A stretch of 64,000 bases of DNA from Paenibacillus sp. 453mf (lineage in GTDB: Bacteria > Bacillota > Bacilli > Paenibacillales > Paenibacillaceae). The position numbers and the translations under genes were made by a program. The notes beneath the pieces were generated by a model that had not been told where the DNA came from, made no database searches, and saw only the letters and a program-made list of their open reading frames with translations. Location of the stretch: positions 2,607,135-2,671,134 of the forward strand of contig NZ_FPAC01000001.1 of the NCBI RefSeq assembly GCF_900116105.1, in the 5' to 3' direction. Every line of letters begins with the position of its first letter. The first letter of the stretch is position 1. This document shows positions 9,455-18,925 of the stretch, one piece after another.

Positions 9455-9649
9455 TTGTTGAATGAGACCGATATGGTCTTTAAATTTGGGCGTAACGTTG
9501 TGTCACCCTCACAGCTATTTGTAACTGAACCGGACAGCGGCTGAACTTTCTGGATCTGAATGTATTGCCTTACAAGGCTTGCGATACAATTAGCGGCGCA
9601 AATAGAGCCCCATCATATGAAATTTATTATAAAAGGAGTTACTATAACA
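9455..9649 (+). promoter_or_regulatory. Long structured rpsD leader, candidate S4 autoregulatory leader
   Basis: About 190 transcribed bases precede rpsD without a gene. In Bacillota, S4 binds its own mRNA leader to repress translation. Local hairpins are visible (for example GAGACC/GGTCTT near 9463-9480), and the leader ends with AAAAGGAG at 9631-9638. The assignment rests on position and length; a covariance-model match was not possible. Confidence 0.5.
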
Positions 9650-10249
9650 ATGGCACGTTACACTGGTCCTAAATTTAAATTGAGTCGCCGTCTCGGCATT
9701 TCCCTGAGCGGAACTGGTAAAGAATTGAAACGAAACTTCCCTCCGGGTCAACATGGTCCTAACCAACGCAGAAAAATCAGCAACTACGGTATGCAGCTTC
9801 AAGAAAAGCAAAAATTGCGTCATATGTACGGCTTGGGTGAAAAGCAATTCCGTACTTTGTTTGCAAAAGCACAAAAAATGCAAGGTATTGCCGGTGAGAA
9901 CTTCATGTTCCTCCTGGAAAGCCGTCTTGACAACCTTGTTTACCGTCTTGGTTTCTCCAACTCTCGTGCAGGCGCGCGTCAGCTGGTAGCTCATGGTCAT
10001 GTGACTGTTAACGGTAAAAAAGTAGATATCGCTTCTTATGCAGTAAGCATTGGCGATGTAATCGGTCTTCGTGAAAGAAGCCGCGGTCTTTCCTCTATCA
10101 AAGAAGCTTTGGAAAACCGTGCACACCTTCCATCTTACCTTGAGTACAACGAAGCAGCTCTTGAAGGCAAGTTCATCCGTCTTCCAGAACGCGCTGAGCT
10201 CTCTCAAGATATCGATGAGAAGCAAATCGTCGAGTTCTACAACCGTTAA
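9650..10249 (+). CDS. rpsD: 30S ribosomal protein S4
   Basis: 199 residues, [16 protein letters not shown]..., the normal length for bacterial S4. An N-terminal rRNA-binding region is followed by an S4 RNA-binding domain ([28 protein letters not shown]). Zinc-binding cysteines are absent, so this is the zinc-free form. It nucleates 30S assembly and probably autoregulates via its leader. Start ATG 9650 has AAAAGGAG 11 bases upstream. It stands alone, with its own promoter and terminator. Confidence 0.97.
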   Translation: MARYTGPKFKLSRRLGISLSGTGKELKRNFPPGQHGPNQRRKISNYGMQLQEKQKLRHMYGLGEKQFRTLFAKAQKMQGIAGENFMFLLESRLDNLVYRLGFSNSRAGARQLVAHGHVTVNGKKVDIASYAVSIGDVIGLRERSRGLSSIKEALENRAHLPSYLEYNEAALEGKFIRLPERAELSQDIDEKQIVEFYNR

Positions 10250-10269
10250 TATTTAACTGGAGAACAATC

Positions 10270-10303
10270 ATCCCTCGAAAGCAAGCTTTCGAGGGATTTT
10301 TAG
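10270..10303 (+). terminator. rpsD terminator
   Basis: TCCCTCGAAAGC/GCTTTCGAGGGA hairpin followed by a T run. Confidence 0.9.
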
Positions 10304-10318
10304 TTGTTCCTGTAAGCA

Positions 10319-10367
10319 TAAAAAAGAGTGCCCGTCATGCTAATATGACGCAGGCACTCTTTTTTTA
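10319..10367. terminator. Bidirectional terminator between rpsD and tyrS
   Basis: AAAAAAGAGTGCC...GGCACTCTTTTTTT; it ends tyrS from the minus strand and can also stop reading from rpsD. Confidence 0.85.
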
Positions 10368-10413
10368 TAATCCAGCTTTTTATAATTCAGCTTATAACCA
10401 CTCGCTTAATACT

Positions 10414-11664
10414 CTACAGCTTGATTTTGGCAAACTTACGTTTACCAACCTGAACAATATCGCCGTCTTGCGGAGTGTAATCACTGTTCGGGTCGCCCCA
10501 TTTTTCTTCATTAATTTTTACTGCGCCTTGTTGAATGCTCCGTTTAGCTTCACCGTTAGAAGCGGCAAATCCGAGTGTAGTCAGCAAGCTGATCAGACGT
10601 ATATTCCCATTCTCCAGCGATTCAGCCGGAATCACGACCTCTGCAATATCATCCGGCAATGCGCGCTGCTGAAATACAGTAATAAAGTGCTGCTGAGCTG
10701 CCTCAGCCGCTTCTTCTCCGTGGTACATACGGACAAACGTGTAGGCAAGCTTCATTTTTGCATCGCGCGGATGAACACTTCCGTCTGCAATGCCCTGCTC
10801 CAGCGCATTCAGATCCTCGGTACTCAGATCTGTAGCCAGCGTGTAGTATTTCAGCATAAGCTCGTCTGGAACAGACATCGATTTACCGTAGATTTCGTTC
10901 GGCTCCTCGTCAATACCGATGTAGTTGCCAAGGCTCTTGCTCATTTTCTGGACGCCATCCAATCCTTCCAGAAGCGGGAGCATGATGGTCGCCTGCGCTT
11001 CGTCTCCATTTTCTTTTTGCAGCGTACGCCCCATCAGGAGATTGAACTTCTGATCCGTACCGCCGAGCTCAATATCGCTCTTAAGAACGACAGAATCCGT
11101 TCCTTGCATTAACGGGTAGAAAAATTCGTGAATACTGATTGGCTGGCCGCTCTGGAAACGTTTAGTGAAATCGTCACGCTCCATCATCCGGGCAACCGTT
11201 ACCTTCGCAGCCAGATTAACGACTTCAGAGAAGTTCATCGGCGCAAGCCAATCGGAGTTGTTGTATACTTTTGTTTTGTTCGGGTCCAAAATTTTGAACA
11301 GCTGCTTCTTGTATGTCTCCGCATTGCGAATTACATCTTCCTCGCTCAATTGCTTCCGTGTCTCGGATTTACCTGTCGGGTCACCAATTCGGCCTGTGAA
11401 GTCCCCGATGATCAGCTGCACTTCATGACCAAGATCCTGAAATTGACGCAGCTTGTGCATCACTACAGTGTGACCAATATGCAAATCGGGTGCGGACGGA
11501 TCCATTCCAAGCTTCACCTGAAGCGGTACCCCGCTGACAACCGATTTCATGATCTTCTGCTTCAATTCCTCTTCAGGAACTATTTCGGATACTCCTCTTG
11601 ATATCACATCCAGCTGACGGTTCACTTCCTCCTGCTGAGTCTTGCTCAATTCTTCCCATTTCAT
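10414..11664 (-). CDS. tyrS: Tyrosyl-tRNA synthetase
   Basis: 416 residues, a class I synthetase that charges tRNA-Tyr. HIGH-type motif DLHIGHTVV near residue 50, KMSKSLGNYIG near 235, and a C-terminal S4-like RNA-binding domain (IRLISLLTTLGFAASNGEAKRSIQQGAVKIN). The start is ATG 11664, with AGGAGG 9 bases upstream; the open frame to 11718 runs into the T-box. Controlled by the T-box leader immediately upstream. Confidence 0.95.
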   Translation of the reverse strand: MKWEELSKTQQEEVNRQLDVISRGVSEIVPEEELKQKIMKSVVSGVPLQVKLGMDPSAPDLHIGHTVVMHKLRQFQDLGHEVQLIIGDFTGRIGDPTGKSETRKQLSEEDVIRNAETYKKQLFKILDPNKTKVYNNSDWLAPMNFSEVVNLAAKVTVARMMERDDFTKRFQSGQPISIHEFFYPLMQGTDSVVLKSDIELGGTDQKFNLLMGRTLQKENGDEAQATIMLPLLEGLDGVQKMSKSLGNYIGIDEEPNEIYGKSMSVPDELMLKYYTLATDLSTEDLNALEQGIADGSVHPRDAKMKLAYTFVRMYHGEEAAEAAQQHFITVFQQRALPDDIAEVVIPAESLENGNIRLISLLTTLGFAASNGEAKRSIQQGAVKINEEKWGDPNSDYTPQDGDIVQVGKRKFAKIKL

Positions 11665-11714
11665 CCTAAACGTACCTCCTATAATATATTCGATCCTGCT
11701 CGATCGATTTGGAC

Positions 11715-12000
11715 ACAAAAAAGCTCCTTCTCATCCCAAGGGACGAGAAGGAGCACTCGCGTTACCACCCTAATTAAAGTACCTGCTCGATAATTACAAA
11801 GATAGGCACTTTCACTTCATTGACATAACGGGATTTCAACCCGGTACCAGACTAATCCTTCAATAGCTTATGGTAATTTCAACCTGCTATTCCTGTTCAT
11901 CTGGACAGCTCCGGACGGTAATTCGACAAGCGGCACATTCCGGTTCACACCACCCACCGGCTCTCTGACTATGTGTTATCCGCCTCCTACTGGAGTCCTT
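11715..12000 (-). promoter_or_regulatory. Tyrosine T-box riboswitch
   Basis: The leader of tyrS shows a stem I base GGACTCC/GGAG..GTCC, a TAC tyrosine specifier candidate in GAATTACCG, the T-box AGGGTGGTAACGCG at 11758-11771 and a terminator hairpin GCTCCTTCTCGTCCC/GGGATGAGAAGGAGC with T6 at 11715-11755. TGGT in the T-box bulge can pair with the ACCA end of uncharged tRNA-Tyr, favouring the antiterminator and tyrS expression when tyrosine is scarce. Confidence 0.93.
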
Positions 12001-12033
12001 CACAGCTTTTTTCGTATCAAGTTTTGATTTTAT

Positions 12034-12062
12034 ATATAACATATTCCGAGAAGTGATGTCAA
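12034..12062 (-). promoter_or_regulatory. Sigma-A promoter of the tyrS leader
   Basis: On the minus strand TTGACA (12062-12057) and TTATAT (12039-12034) are separated by exactly 17 bases, about 35 bases ahead of stem I. Confidence 0.8.
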
Positions 12063-12112
12063 TTTCCGACCCTTGCCACCATTTGCGGGGATTCAAAAGA
12101 GTTATTTTATGC

Positions 12113-12118
12113 TATAAT
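12113..12118 (+). promoter_or_regulatory. Probable -10 box of the PBP gene
   Basis: A perfect TATAAT 30 bases before the start codon; the -35 region (ATTCAAAAG) is weak, so this is a partial assignment. Confidence 0.45.
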
Positions 12119-12147
12119 AATGCCTGTTAAAAGGAGGAAGACATTTG

Positions 12148-15100
12148 ATGGTTGATGATAAGGATAAAAAACCTGATGAGCAGCCTTCCCGCAAAAGAAA
12201 ATTCTTAAGCAGGTTAGGTAGTTTTGTGAAATGGATGGTCGTTCTTGGCTTCGTAGGTATCCTGTTTGTCGGCGGTGCACTCACAGGTTACATAGCATCC
12301 ATTGTTAAAGACGAGCCTGTCCGATCCAGAGCTGCAATCGAACAAGCGGTGAGTGAGAATGCACTGACGGGTTTTGCTTATTTTGCAGACGGTTCAGCAA
12401 TCGGTCAACTCAGGACAGAAGAAGACCGGCGTATTGTGGAACTGGAGGACATTCCTCAAATCGTACTTGATGCAGTGACTTCAATCGAGGATGACTCTTT
12501 TTATGAACATAAAGGCGTAGACATAACAGGTACTCTAAGAGCTGTCAAAGAGAGGGTGCTTAACGAGCCTGTACAAACCGGCGGAAGCACGCTGACTCAG
12601 CAGCTGGCAAGACGGGTCTTCCTGAGTCTAGACAAGACGGAAGATCGAAAAGTGAAAGAAATTTTATTATCCCTGCGTTTAGAACGGTTCTTGACCAAGG
12701 ATGAAATCATTACGGCTTATTTAAATAAGGTTCCTTTCGGGAACGGCTCCAGCGGATATAACGTATACGGAATCAAAGCTGCAGCTAAAGGCATTTTTAA
12801 TGTCAACGATCTGAATGATTTGAACATCGCACAGGCTGCCTATTTGGCAGGCCTTCCTCAGCTTCCTTCCGCCTACTCCGCTTTTAACGGAAAAGGGGAG
12901 TTTAACGAGGACAATTTCAACAATGCGATTGAGCGTCAGCAGCGTGTACTCGGGCGTATGCTTGCTTTGGGCAAGATAACGCAGAGCGAACATGATGAAG
13001 CTATGGCATTTGATCTGAAGTCATCGCTCGCACCAAGAGTAGCCAAGGCATACAATACGTATCCTTACCTTATGCTTGAAACGGAAAGACAGGCTGCCAA
13101 AGCGCTGATTGATGTCCTCTATCCTGAAGGAGAAGTACCGGATAAATCAGACAGCGAGCTGACAGAGGAAGCGCTGCAGAAGCTTCGTACCGGCGGATAT
13201 CGCGTCTATACGACAATTAATAAGAATGTCTACAAGACGATGCGCGCCATCGCCGAGGATGACAGCAACTTCTCAGCGTATAACGAGAGCAAAGGCTTAG
13301 AGCAGACTGCTGCCATGATGATTGATCACAAAACTGGAAAAATTCTCGGCATGATCGAAGGTCGTGATTTTAATGTTGAGAATATGAACTTTGCAACACA
13401 GATGGTGAGACAGCCAGGCTCGGCCATGAAGCCGATCGCTGCTTATCTCCCGGCGCTTGAAGAAGGAATCATACAGCCTGCCTCCATTCTTGATGATTCG
13501 CCGATCATTTTGAAGGACGGTCAAAAAGGCTATCATATTCCGAAAAACTCAAACGGAAATTATAACGGGCTAGTAACCGCAAGATACGCGTTAAATCAAT
13601 CTCTTAATATTCCAGCCCTCAAAATCTTCAATGAAAAGCTGGGACTTGAGAAGGCTTGGGATTTCGCGAAAAGTCTTGGCATCACTACCTTGACAGATGT
13701 GGACTATACGAATGCAACGACTGGTGTACTTGGAGGTCTTACTTACGGTGTATCCGTAGAAGAGCTGACCAATGCTTATGGTGCGATCGCGAACAATGGT
13801 GTATTTAACGATGCCTACATGATTGAGAAAATTGTTGATTATCAGGGAAACATCGTATACTCCCATGAAGCAGCACCGAAGGAAGTCTTCTCTAAGGAAA
13901 CAGCTTATCTGATGACAGACATGTTAAGTACTGTTATTTCAGACGGTACAGGTAAGCTCGTTAGAGACAACTTCAATAAGTATGGTGAAATTGAAATTGC
14001 CGGGAAGACAGGAACGACTCAGAACTATGCAGACGTATGGTTCCAAGGATATACACCGGATGTGACTCTCGGCGTATGGGTGGGTTATAACAATAAAGAG
14101 ACTTTATCCACACTATCTAAAGGTGCTGAAAGAGAACGGGCCCGCAGACTCTGGGCTAAAATATTGAACGACGTAAACGAGGCTGAGCCAGACCTGTTCC
14201 CTACGAAGACCTTTACGAAGCCTGAAAATATTACAACCAAGACGGTATCAGCATACAGTGGCAAGCTGCCGACTTCGCTTACCGACAAATTTGTAACGGA
14301 TATATTCAATACGAAATATGTACCGACCGATAGCGACGATGCAGTTGCTAAATCGAAGTACATTACTTACAACGGTGTGAATTATATTCCTAGAGACGAA
14401 ACACCTTCAGATATGCTGAAGGAACAGACGGTTGTGAAGCGTGAGCGTCCAATATCTGAGCTGATTAAGCAGCTGCAGGAAGCATTTAAAGTAATGGCCG
14501 AGCATGAGCCATTATCCTACTATATGCCGGACGATGCCGATGAAGACATGCCTAAGGAAGTTGATCCTCGTAAGGACGATGGAGCGAATCCAGATGCTCC
14601 TGGCAATGTCAGAATGACGGTGAACAACGGAAATGCTGTCATCACCTTTAATCCAAGCGCAGCTGGCGATGTCGTCGGTTACAGACTATATCGGAGCACG
14701 AACGGTGGTCCGTTCCAGAATCAGGGTAAGGTCGTGCTTGCAGGCAATCCGACTTCATTCAGCAGCTATACCGGCAGCAGCGTTCAGTTCTACATTGTTT
14801 CGGTTGACGTAGCTGGCAGAGAATCAGCACCTAGCGCGATCGTCAGTGGTGGAAACGGCCAGGTTCCACCTCCAGTGGAAGAAACACCTGACACTCCTAT
14901 TGAGGTTCCAGGTACGGTCGTTGATCCGAATGAGAGCCAGGACGGTGATGTTGGAACTAACAACAACACCGACGCGTCAGGTGCTCCTGCAGCGCCTAGC
15001 GGCGTTTCTGCCCAGATTACAGAACAAGGCATTGTCATCTCATGGGCTGAACAGGAAGGTGTAACTGGATTTAATGTTTACTATAGTGAAACGGGCCAGG

Positions 15101-15234
15101 AACCTTTCCAACATGTTGGAACCGCTGGTTTCACGGCATTCACTTACAATAATGCGGAAGCCAAGGGCGCATTCAGAGTGACTGCGGTTAACGAGGCTGG
15201 AGAATCCACTCCTTCAGCTCCAGTAAGTCCTTAA
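12148..15234 (+). CDS. Class A penicillin-binding protein (PBP1) with C-terminal fibronectin-like domains
   Basis: About 1028 residues. A short cytoplasmic tail and one membrane anchor (about 28-50) lead to a GT51 glycosyltransferase domain (SIEDDSFYEHKG, GGSTLTQQLAR) and a transpeptidase domain with SAMK near residue 424, SLN, and KTGTT near 620. After these come an acidic linker and two FN3-like repeats (about 810-890 and 940-1027) outside the cell. It polymerises and cross-links peptidoglycan. AAGGAGG lies at 12131-12137; ATG 12148 is preferred to the adjacent in-frame TTG 12145. TATAAT at 12113-12118 is a likely -10 box. Confidence 0.93.
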   Translation: MVDDKDKKPDEQPSRKRKFLSRLGSFVKWMVVLGFVGILFVGGALTGYIASIVKDEPVRSRAAIEQAVSENALTGFAYFADGSAIGQLRTEEDRRIVELEDIPQIVLDAVTSIEDDSFYEHKGVDITGTLRAVKERVLNEPVQTGGSTLTQQLARRVFLSLDKTEDRKVKEILLSLRLERFLTKDEIITAYLNKVPFGNGSSGYNVYGIKAAAKGIFNVNDLNDLNIAQAAYLAGLPQLPSAYSAFNGKGEFNEDNFNNAIERQQRVLGRMLALGKITQSEHDEAMAFDLKSSLAPRVAKAYNTYPYLMLETERQAAKALIDVLYPEGEVPDKSDSELTEEALQKLRTGGYRVYTTINKNVYKTMRAIAEDDSNFSAYNESKGLEQTAAMMIDHKTGKILGMIEGRDFNVENMNFATQMVRQPGSAMKPIAAYLPALEEGIIQPASILDDSPIILKDGQKGYHIPKNSNGNYNGLVTARYALNQSLNIPALKIFNEKLGLEKAWDFAKSLGITTLTDVDYTNATTGVLGGLTYGVSVEELTNAYGAIANNGVFNDAYMIEKIVDYQGNIVYSHEAAPKEVFSKETAYLMTDMLSTVISDGTGKLVRDNFNKYGEIEIAGKTGTTQNYADVWFQGYTPDVTLGVWVGYNNKETLSTLSKGAERERARRLWAKILNDVNEAEPDLFPTKTFTKPENITTKTVSAYSGKLPTSLTDKFVTDIFNTKYVPTDSDDAVAKSKYITYNGVNYIPRDETPSDMLKEQTVVKRERPISELIKQLQEAFKVMAEHEPLSYYMPDDADEDMPKEVDPRKDDGANPDAPGNVRMTVNNGNAVITFNPSAAGDVVGYRLYRSTNGGPFQNQGKVVLAGNPTSFSSYTGSSVQFYIVSVDVAGRESAPSAIVSGGNGQVPPPVEETPDTPIEVPGTVVDPNESQDGDVGTNNNTDASGAPAAPSGVSAQITEQGIVISWAEQEGVTGFNVYYSETGQEPFQHVGTAGFTAFTYNNAEAKGAFRVTAVNEAGESTPSAPVSP

Positions 15235-15250
15235 GATAGGATATAGAAGC

Positions 15251-15293
15251 AAAAAAAGCTAACGTAAGTTCTATACTTACGTTAGCTTTTTTA
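15251..15293. terminator. Bidirectional terminator between the PBP gene and acsA
   Basis: AAAAGCTAACGTAAGT/ACTTACGTTAGCTTTT, perfect 16-base stem with A and T tracts on both sides. Confidence 0.9.
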
Positions 15294-15303
15294 TATGTTC
15301 ACT

Positions 15304-15393
15304 TGAATCAATTTCATAAATCATTAAATAGGTAAATTTGAAACTATATATACCCATGATATAAGCAGCTAAAGGGATTATGAAATTGATTCA
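15304..15393. repeat. Inverted repeat TGAATCAATTTCATAA flanking an AT-rich spacer
   Basis: TGAATCAATTTCATAA at 15304-15319 is the exact reverse complement of 15378-15393, with 58 bases between. Related words occur at 492-507 and 17225-17240 (14 of 16 bases each). The arms could fold in the acsA 3' region; no T run follows, so it is not a classic terminator. Confidence 0.6.
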
Positions 15394-15404
15394 CTTAATA
15401 AAAA

Positions 15405-17129
15405 TTAATCTTCTATTGTAGACAAATCACCAGCAGGTAAATCAAGCTCCCACGCTTTAAGTACCCTTCTCATGATCTTCCCTGATCGAGTCTTCGGCAA
15501 TTTATCCTTAAACTCAATTTCACGAGGGGCTGCATGAGCTGACAAGCCTTCTTTTACAAAACGGTAAATATCGTCCTTCAATTCCTGCGTAGGTTCATAT
15601 CCTTCCCGTAAGGAGACAAAGGCCTTAATAATCTCTCCTCGAACGAGATCCGGTTTGCCGATCACGCCCGCTTCTGCAACTGCCGGATGTTCTACGAGCT
15701 TACTCTCTACCTCAAAAGGACCGATTCGTTCGCCTGACGAATTGATGACATCATCAATTCTGCCTTGAAACCAAAAATAACCGTCCTCATCCTTATAAGC
15801 TGAATCCCCAGATATATACCAGCCAGGAATACGAAAGTATTCTTCATATTTGGGTTGATTGTTCCATACCTGTCTCATCATGGAAGGCCACGGCGTCTTG
15901 ATCGCCAGATTGCCCATGGAATACGGAGGAAGCTCCTCCCCTTGGTCATTAATGATTGCAGCCTCAATACCCGGAAGCGGCTTGCCCATTGAACCTGGCT
16001 TAATCACCATACCTGGATAGTTACAGATTAGCTGAGCCCCGGTCTCTGTCATCCACCAGGTATCATGAATTCGCTGATTGTAGGCTTTAGTTCCCCATCT
16101 CACCACCTCAGGATTCAAGGGTTCTCCTACGGATAGTACATGACGCAGTGTAGACAGATCAAACTGCTTAATCAGTTCGTCTCCTGCACTCATCAACATT
16201 CGAAAGGCAGTAGGAGCACTATACCACACCGTTACTTTATTGCTGGCAATCGTTTGATACCAGTCCTGGGGACTGAATCTGCCTCCTCTGATCACATTCG
16301 TTACTCCATTGAGCCAAGGAGCAAATATACCGTAGGAAGTACCCGTAACCCAGCCAGGATCCGCGGTACACCAATAAATATCATCTTCTCGTAAATCCAA
16401 TACGACTTTCCCTGTATAATAATGCTGAATCATTGCGTTGTGAACATGATAGACCCCTTTGGGCTTGCCAGTTGATCCGGAAGTATAGTGCAGAATCATA
16501 CCATCTTCAAGACTGAGCCACTCCAGCTCTAGCTCATCTGAAGCTGCTGCCATCTCTGCATCGTAGTCAATGAAGCCCTCTTCCTCCTGTGCTCCGCCGC
16601 CTACAACAAAGATATGCTTCAGCTGGGGCAGTTCGTCACGATTGATGCGTGGCAGCAGCTGCGGAACGGTAATCAATGCTACTGCTTCACTATCAAGCAG
16701 ACGATCCTTCACTGCCGTTTCCATGAAGGCTTCAAATAATGGACCCACAATAGCTCCGACCTTCAAGGTTCCAAGCAGACTCAAGTACAGCTCAGGGCTT
16801 CTAGGCATAAAAATAAAGACCCGATCACCCTTGGATATTCCGTACTTACGAAGCACATTACCAAATCGATTGGAGCCTTCGCTAAGATCCAGGAAGCTGT
16901 AGCCTTCCTCTCTGACTGCATCACTGTACAACAGCGCTGTACGTGTTCCATTGCCCTCGTCCACGTGACGATCAATGGCTTCATATGCCATATTTACTTT
17001 GCCTGTTTCATACCACGTAAAGTGCTTCTTCACTTCTTCCCAGCTAAATTGTTTACGAGCCTGTGTGTAATCTCCCAGATTACTACGATCTACGACAGTT
17101 GCGATAAATTCATTTTGATCATGACTCAT
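15405..17129 (-). CDS. acsA: Acetyl-CoA synthetase
   Basis: 574 residues of the acyl-adenylate family, making acetyl-CoA from acetate, ATP and CoA. Motifs: YTSGSTGKPKGV (phosphate loop), DTWWMTETGA, WYISGDSAYKDEDGYFWFQGR and the C-terminal PKTRSGKIMRR whose Lys is the residue acetylated by AcuA in the family. The neighbouring divergent gene is acuA, the same arrangement as in B. subtilis. Start ATG 17129 has AGGAGG 11 bases upstream. A candidate CcpA site lies in the leader. Confidence 0.95.
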   Translation of the reverse strand: MSHDQNEFIATVVDRSNLGDYTQARKQFSWEEVKKHFTWYETGKVNMAYEAIDRHVDEGNGTRTALLYSDAVREEGYSFLDLSEGSNRFGNVLRKYGISKGDRVFIFMPRSPELYLSLLGTLKVGAIVGPLFEAFMETAVKDRLLDSEAVALITVPQLLPRINRDELPQLKHIFVVGGGAQEEEGFIDYDAEMAAASDELELEWLSLEDGMILHYTSGSTGKPKGVYHVHNAMIQHYYTGKVVLDLREDDIYWCTADPGWVTGTSYGIFAPWLNGVTNVIRGGRFSPQDWYQTIASNKVTVWYSAPTAFRMLMSAGDELIKQFDLSTLRHVLSVGEPLNPEVVRWGTKAYNQRIHDTWWMTETGAQLICNYPGMVIKPGSMGKPLPGIEAAIINDQGEELPPYSMGNLAIKTPWPSMMRQVWNNQPKYEEYFRIPGWYISGDSAYKDEDGYFWFQGRIDDVINSSGERIGPFEVESKLVEHPAVAEAGVIGKPDLVRGEIIKAFVSLREGYEPTQELKDDIYRFVKEGLSAHAAPREIEFKDKLPKTRSGKIMRRVLKAWELDLPAGDLSTIED

Positions 17130-17173
17130 TGCCTTCAGAGCCTCCTCAGTTACATTTTCACAATGTACAGGTT

Positions 17174-17187
17174 AGTTAGCGCTTACA
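17174..17187. promoter_or_regulatory. Candidate cre (CcpA-binding) site in the acsA leader
   Basis: AGTTAGCGCTTACA matches TGWAANCGNTNWCA at 12 of 14 positions. It lies about 120 bases downstream of the predicted acsA start point, where CcpA could act as a roadblock. acsA is a known carbon-repressed gene in Bacillus, and ccpA is 2 kb away. Confidence 0.55.
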
Positions 17188-17304
17188 AATTTGTAATTAC
17201 CTGAACCAAATTTATAACTCCCTATAATGAATTTGATTCACCTTACCATCGTATCCGAGTTACTGCGGCTGTTGCTGAAAATGTGAAAACTATATGTCTG
17301 GAAT

Positions 17305-17332
17305 ATTATAGCATAATTTGCGATTGTGTTAA
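17305..17332 (-). promoter_or_regulatory. Sigma-A promoter of acsA
   Basis: Minus strand: TTAACA (17332-17327), 16-base spacer, TATAAT (17310-17305). Confidence 0.65.
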
Positions 17333-17413
17333 TATTTCCTTTTCATTTTTTTGTATATTTGTTATAAGTAGAGAGAACACGCTATGACACTCCAAAAGGA
17401 GCACTGATGAACA

Positions 17414-18046
17414 ATGAACCATACCAAACATCACCACGCTCACTTACTTGTTAAGAACAGCAGGGAAATTGTTATAGAAGGCCCTGTTCCTGCTGCGCTG
17501 CTGCAAGATCTAGTCATGCACCCGGATCTTGATGCGTTTAGAAGACCTCATGAGCAGCAAGAGGCACTCATTCAAATATCTGAGCTTCCGGAAGGAAGAA
17601 TTGTCATTGCCAGAGAGCAAGATACGATTATCGGCTATGTTACTTTTCATTATCCTGATGAGATGGAACGTTGGTCTGAAGGAAATATGAAGGATCTTAT
17701 TGAGCTAGGAGCGATTGAGGTTGCAGATGATTACCGCTCTTACGGGATCGGGCGTGCACTTATTCAACATGCTTTTGTACATGAACAGATGGAGGAATAT
17801 ATCGTCTTTACGACGGAATATTACTGGCATTGGGATTTGAAAGGAAGCGGACTAACCGTGTGGGACTACCGTAAAATGATGGAGCGCCTTATGAAAACGG
17901 TGGATATGGTCTGGTACGCTACCGATGACCCTGAAATTTGTGCACATCCTGCTAATTGTCTCATGGTGAGAATCGGCAGCAAGGTCCCCCTTGCCTCCAA
18001 AGAACAATTCGATCATGTACGGTTTAAACAGCGCTATATGTACTAA
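17414..18046 (+). CDS. acuA: AcuA-like GNAT protein acetyltransferase
   Basis: 210 residues with a GNAT core: IEVADDYRSYGIGRALIQHAF carries the acetyl-CoA binding RxxGIG/A segment. In Bacillus AcuA acetylates and inactivates AcsA, and the gene is divergent from acsA as here. acuB and acuC, which follow acuA in B. subtilis, are absent; a terminator follows at once. The start at ATG 17414 has AAGGAG about 12 bases upstream; an ATG at 17407 is in another frame and closes quickly. Confidence 0.9.
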   Translation: MNHTKHHHAHLLVKNSREIVIEGPVPAALLQDLVMHPDLDAFRRPHEQQEALIQISELPEGRIVIAREQDTIIGYVTFHYPDEMERWSEGNMKDLIELGAIEVADDYRSYGIGRALIQHAFVHEQMEEYIVFTTEYYWHWDLKGSGLTVWDYRKMMERLMKTVDMVWYATDDPEICAHPANCLMVRIGSKVPLASKEQFDHVRFKQRYMY

Positions 18047-18049
18047 TAA

Positions 18050-18097
18050 GACAGGAGCTTGGTCCCGGAGAAACCCGGGCTGCTTCCTGTCTTTTAT
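18050..18097 (+). terminator. acuA terminator
   Basis: GACAGGAGC...GCTTCCTGTC with an inner CCCGG/CCGGG stem, followed by CTTTTATAAT. Confidence 0.8.
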
Positions 18098-18119
18098 AAT
18101 TTAATCATCTGATCTCTTG

Positions 18120-18815
18120 TTACATATACGCCAGCATGTGTTCCACGATACGATGGGATTTCCGTGAGGATTCAACTGTAAATTCGGCGAAATTCACGTG
18201 GGCGGAGCCATCTGCCTTATCCGACATGGCACGTAGAATAACATAAGGGACTTTATTCATGAAGCAGACCTGTGCAACCGCAGCCCCCTCCATCTCTGCA
18301 CACGCCCCTTGGAACTCATCGCGCAGACTGCTCACGATTTCTTTGCTTGCAATAAACTGGTCTCCAGACAACACGATTCCTTGAATATATCTCGCTGACA
18401 ACTTCTCACACGCTTCAGCCGCCCGTTTGATCAAATCTGCATCTGCTGGAAAAGCCGACGTTTCCTGGTAAGGAATTTCTCCCCGCTTGTAACCTAGAGG
18501 TGTAACATCTATATCGTGATGAATACATGCCGTCGAGATGACGATATCTCCAATCTCCAAATCCGGGTGGACTGCACCAGCTACCCCTGTAAAAATAATA
18601 TGAGACACTCCAAACTTCACGATCAAAATTTGAGTAGTCACAGCCGCATTCACTTTTCCTACACCTGATTTGCATACGACTACATGCTTGCCATAGACAT
18701 CACCTTCGGTATACGTTATGCCTGCATAATCTGTACGTACGATATTCTCCATATCGGACAGCAACAGTTCAATCTCTTCATCCATCGCTCCAATGAGTCC
18801 AATCGTTTGCGCCAT
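18120..18815 (-). CDS. mtnN: 5'-methylthioadenosine/S-adenosylhomocysteine nucleosidase
   Basis: 231 residues, full length for the family that cleaves adenine from MTA and SAH in methionine salvage and the activated methyl cycle. Visible: GLIGAMDEEIELL with the catalytic Glu, KSGVGKVNAAV, FTGVAGAVHPDLEIGDIV, ACAEMEGAAVAQVC (substrate-binding Met-Glu) and RAMSDKAD with the catalytic Asp. The Shine-Dalgarno AAAGGAG is about 13 bases from ATG 18815, a little long. Confidence 0.95.
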   Translation of the reverse strand: MAQTIGLIGAMDEEIELLLSDMENIVRTDYAGITYTEGDVYGKHVVVCKSGVGKVNAAVTTQILIVKFGVSHIIFTGVAGAVHPDLEIGDIVISTACIHHDIDVTPLGYKRGEIPYQETSAFPADADLIKRAAEACEKLSARYIQGIVLSGDQFIASKEIVSSLRDEFQGACAEMEGAAVAQVCFMNKVPYVILRAMSDKADGSAHVNFAEFTVESSRKSHRIVEHMLAYM

Positions 18816-18871
18816 AACTTAACATCCATCTCCTTTGGATCGGTATATGATCAGCACATTATATATTCAGC

Positions 18872-18898
18872 AAAAAAGCTCCGCAACACGGAGCTTTC
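18872..18898 (-). terminator. ccpA terminator
   Basis: Minus strand AAAGCTCCGTG..GCGGAGCTTTTTTG: stem GCTCCG/CGGAGC with T6. Confidence 0.85.
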
Positions 18899-18925
18899 TA
18901 CCGATAAACTTATGCTGTTTCTATT

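Noticed and set aside
9590..10225. 211-residue frame antisense to rpsD
   Set aside because: Shadow frame; rpsD is certain and the antisense product has no family features.
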